A stretch of 64,000 bases of DNA, from assembly GCF_001748365.1 (NCBI RefSeq), contig NZ_BDHH01000006.1, forward strand, positions 1 through 64,000, given 5' to 3'. The position numbers and the translations under genes are program-made. The notes beneath the pieces are model-generated. The model was not told the origin of the DNA. It worked only from the letters and a program-made list of their open reading frames with translations, and made no database searches. Of the stretch, positions 62,440 to 64,000 are shown in pieces. Every line of letters begins with the position of its first letter. Within the stretch, counting starts at the first letter, position 1. The stretch comes from Fusibacter sp. 3D3. Its GTDB lineage: Bacteria > Bacillota > Clostridia > Peptostreptococcales > Acidaminobacteraceae.

Positions 62440-63171
62440 ATGAAAAGTTTATCCGGTTTTATGAGAAAAACAATAGAAACCTATGGTTTAATCACTGAAG
62501 GGGATCGTGTGGCAGTGGGTTTATCCGGCGGGAAAGATAGTATGGCATTGCTGCTCCTTTTAAAAAGATACCAATGCTATAGTCCCTTTAAATTTCATTT
62601 GGAAGCACTCACAGTGGATATGGGATTCAACAATTTCGACTTAGAGGCCGCAAAATCCTTTTGCCTTAAAATAGAGGTGCCCTATACCATCATAAAGACG
62701 GATATTGCCAAGGTCGTCTTTGAAATTCGTGATGAAAAAAATCCCTGTGCACTTTGTGCAAATATGAGACGCGGCGCACTTGCTCAAGCTATGAATGAAA
62801 AAAATCTCAACCTTTTGGCATTGGGACACCATGCAGACGATGCGCTATCAACACTGTTTTTAAATATGCTCTATTCAGGAAAAATGAATACATTGGAATA
62901 TAAATCTTATCTTTCGCGAACAAATATCCATGTGATCAGACCTTTTTTAGATGCATCTGAAGCACAAATTGTGGGCACTATCCACTCAGAGCACATTCCT
63001 GTATTAAAGAGTCCGTGCCCTATGGACAAGCACACTAAACGAGAAGATGTTGCTATAATGCTAAAAGATCTCTATAGAGAAGTACCTAACAGCCGTAAAA
63101 ATCTTTTGACGGCTATGCGCAATGAAGATCAATGCAATTTATTTGTAACGCAAGCACTCATTAAGAAATAA
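62440..63171 (+). CDS. TtcA/TilS-type ATP pyrophosphatase, tRNA modification enzyme
   Basis: A 243-residue PP-loop enzyme. GLSGGKDSMALLLLLKRY is the ATP-binding PP-motif, CALCANMRRGAL has the CxxC that holds an iron-sulfur cluster or sulfur carrier in TtcA-type 2-thiolation of C32, and GHHADDALSTLFLNMLYSG follows the TtcA/TilS pattern. The C-terminal CPMDKHTKR supplies a third cysteine. The ATG at 62440 is nine bases after gaggt; a TTG two codons earlier is closer than optimal. It is 25 bases downstream of the PKD protein gene, so possibly cotranscribed. Confidence 0.82.
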   Translation: MKSLSGFMRKTIETYGLITEGDRVAVGLSGGKDSMALLLLLKRYQCYSPFKFHLEALTVDMGFNNFDLEAAKSFCLKIEVPYTIIKTDIAKVVFEIRDEKNPCALCANMRRGALAQAMNEKNLNLLALGHHADDALSTLFLNMLYSGKMNTLEYKSYLSRTNIHVIRPFLDASEAQIVGTIHSEHIPVLKSPCPMDKHTKREDVAIMLKDLYREVPNSRKNLLTAMRNEDQCNLFVTQALIKK

Positions 63172-63237
63172 GCTCAGTTTTGAACTGTCAATGACATTCA
63201 CATTCACAGTTCTGCCTCATCCATAAAACAAAAAATA

Positions 63238-63314
63238 GAAGCTCTGTTAAAAACTTTTTTAAGAATAAAGCGACAATATGTACTCAATCGCCTCTATCCG
63301 TTTTTAACACAGCT
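63238..63314. repeat. inverted-repeat element between converging genes
   Basis: agctctgttaaaaac (about 63239-63253) and gtttttaacacagct (about 63299-63313) pair with one mismatch and enclose gcga/tcgc. It may act as a bidirectional terminator; no T run directly follows the stem. Confidence 0.45.
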
Positions 63315-63341
63315 CCCTTTTAAGATCTTTAAAATGCCCTT

Positions 63342-64000
63342 TTAAATGAGTTCCGCTAACGATTCGCCAATCTGAACAAGATCGACACCCTTCGTAAACG
63401 TCAGACAAGTTCCCGAAGGAAATCTCGTTTTTTCAACCCAATGCTCTGGAATGGCTTCCACACCATATTTAGCCCCTAAAATTGCACCCGCTACCGCACC
63501 AATGGTATCGGCATCTCTCGCAAAATTACCCGCCAAAATAACACCTGTTTTAAAATCTTTATGTGCCATCTTGAGACACGCAAATGCTGCTGGAATCGCT
63601 TCAGCCGTCGTTGCCCAAGTACTTGTTCTAAGTGCATCATGAAGTGGCATCCACGCATCAATAATCGAACCCTCTGCATTTTCCACAATCTCAAAAGCTG
63701 TATTCATCGCTGCATAAAGCCATGAATCTTTTGGAATAACCGCCATTGCCGCCGCTATAATCTCATCCATTGTACCATCGACCATCGCCACAGAAACCGC
63801 AGCTGCAACCGCTTGAGCACCCCAAATGCCGTCTGCATAATGGCTGATAGAAGCGTCAATTTCAGCCATTTCAGCGGCTTTTTTAGGATTCCCTGCGCAA
63901 ATGACACCTACAGGTGCAATTCTCATAGCGGAACCATCACTCATATGGAATGTACTGTATTTACCCGACTCTGGAGGTCTTATTCCCCTTCTGAGGTTAT
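63342..64000 (-). CDS. ADP-ribosylglycohydrolase family protein (5' end outside window)
   Basis: The visible 219 codons, open to the right edge, belong to the DraG/ARH family that removes ADP-ribose from proteins. MRIAPVGVICAGNPKKAAEMA, the metal-binding FARDADTIGAVAGAILGAKYG and HADGIWGAQAV-like SHYADGIWGAQAV are diagnostic. The frame continues upstream of the apparent ATG at 63944 through GIRPPESGKYSTFHMSDGSAMR, which matches the family's metal site, so the true start lies beyond 64000. Confidence 0.9.
   Translation of the reverse strand, partial: NLRRGIRPPESGKYSTFHMSDGSAMRIAPVGVICAGNPKKAAEMAEIDASISHYADGIWGAQAVAAAVSVAMVDGTMDEIIAAAMAVIPKDSWLYAAMNTAFEIVENAEGSIIDAWMPLHDALRTSTWATTAEAIPAAFACLKMAHKDFKTGVILAGNFARDADTIGAVAGAILGAKYGVEAIPEHWVEKTRFPSGTCLTFTKGVDLVQIGESLAELI

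Overview
The window looks like a chromosomal segment of a low-GC, anaerobic, amino-acid-fermenting member of the Clostridia (Firmicutes). Evidence: AT-rich DNA, strong GGAGG ribosome-binding sites with frequent GTG/TTG starts, T-box leaders, an infC-rpmI-rplT operon with a long leader, a CdaA-YbbR pair, and a ferredoxin-dependent 2-oxoacid oxidoreductase next to butyrate kinase and phosphotransbutyrylase genes. A genus cannot be fixed without a search; I only infer a Fusibacter/Acidaminobacter-like or related clostridial lineage.

Layout. 1-2.7 kb: 3' end of a 23S rRNA, a 5S rRNA with a probable promoter of its own, and an array of 13 tRNAs ending in a terminator. 2.8-6.1 kb: an acetyltransferase ending in a 16-bp tandem repeat, a chorismate-mutase-like protein, and the c-di-AMP cyclase pair cdaA-ybbR. 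6.2-14.9 kb: a PAS-PAS-AAA+-Fis sigma-54 activator, paired enhancer-like sites and a clean -24/-12 promoter, then buk-ptb-buk, a P-loop ATPase of unknown role and vorDBAC. This reads as an anaerobic counterpart of the BkdR-controlled branched-chain 2-oxoacid operon: oxidative decarboxylation by ferredoxin, acyl transfer to phosphate, and ATP formation by the kinase. An intact IS200-type element sits just after it. 15.6-20.9 kb: a small ferredoxin, pta, and an ABC-2 exporter operon with its own ArsR-type regulator and a palindromic operator. 21.1-25.1 kb: infC-rpmI-rplT (probable AUC start for infC) and T-box-controlled thrS.

25.2-30.9 kb: mixed housekeeping genes on the minus strand (DUF445, a GME-fold-like protein, hslO, a methyltransferase, a CPBP protease, an M20 amidohydrolase). 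31-34.7 kb: asd-dapA and dapB-dapH for diaminopimelate synthesis by the acetylase route; dapB appears to start at AUU. 34.7-41 kb: hpt, a Gate-domain membrane protein, an unlisted 45-residue membrane peptide gene downstream of a polysaccharide deacetylase lipoprotein, a DUF4364 regulator and a secreted papain-like protease. 41-46 kb: one T-box controlling an acetyltransferase, valS and probably folC. 46-56 kb: peptidoglycan-binding protein, tcdA-pepT-class IV aminotransferase, and a MacB-like ABC system with a CARDB-like extracytoplasmic protein. 56.5-64 kb: yhaO-yhaN-like nuclease/ATPase with a small membrane protein, a transmembrane PKD-like protein, a TtcA-like enzyme, and an ADP-ribosylglycohydrolase cut by the window end.

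Two families of short dispersed repeats are visible. One is a MITE with two full 114-bp copies flanked by TA plus three remnant ends. The other is a three-copy element whose hairpin stem changes in a compensatory way around a constant GATA loop. These, the sigma-54/Vor operon and the non-AUG starts are the most notable observations.
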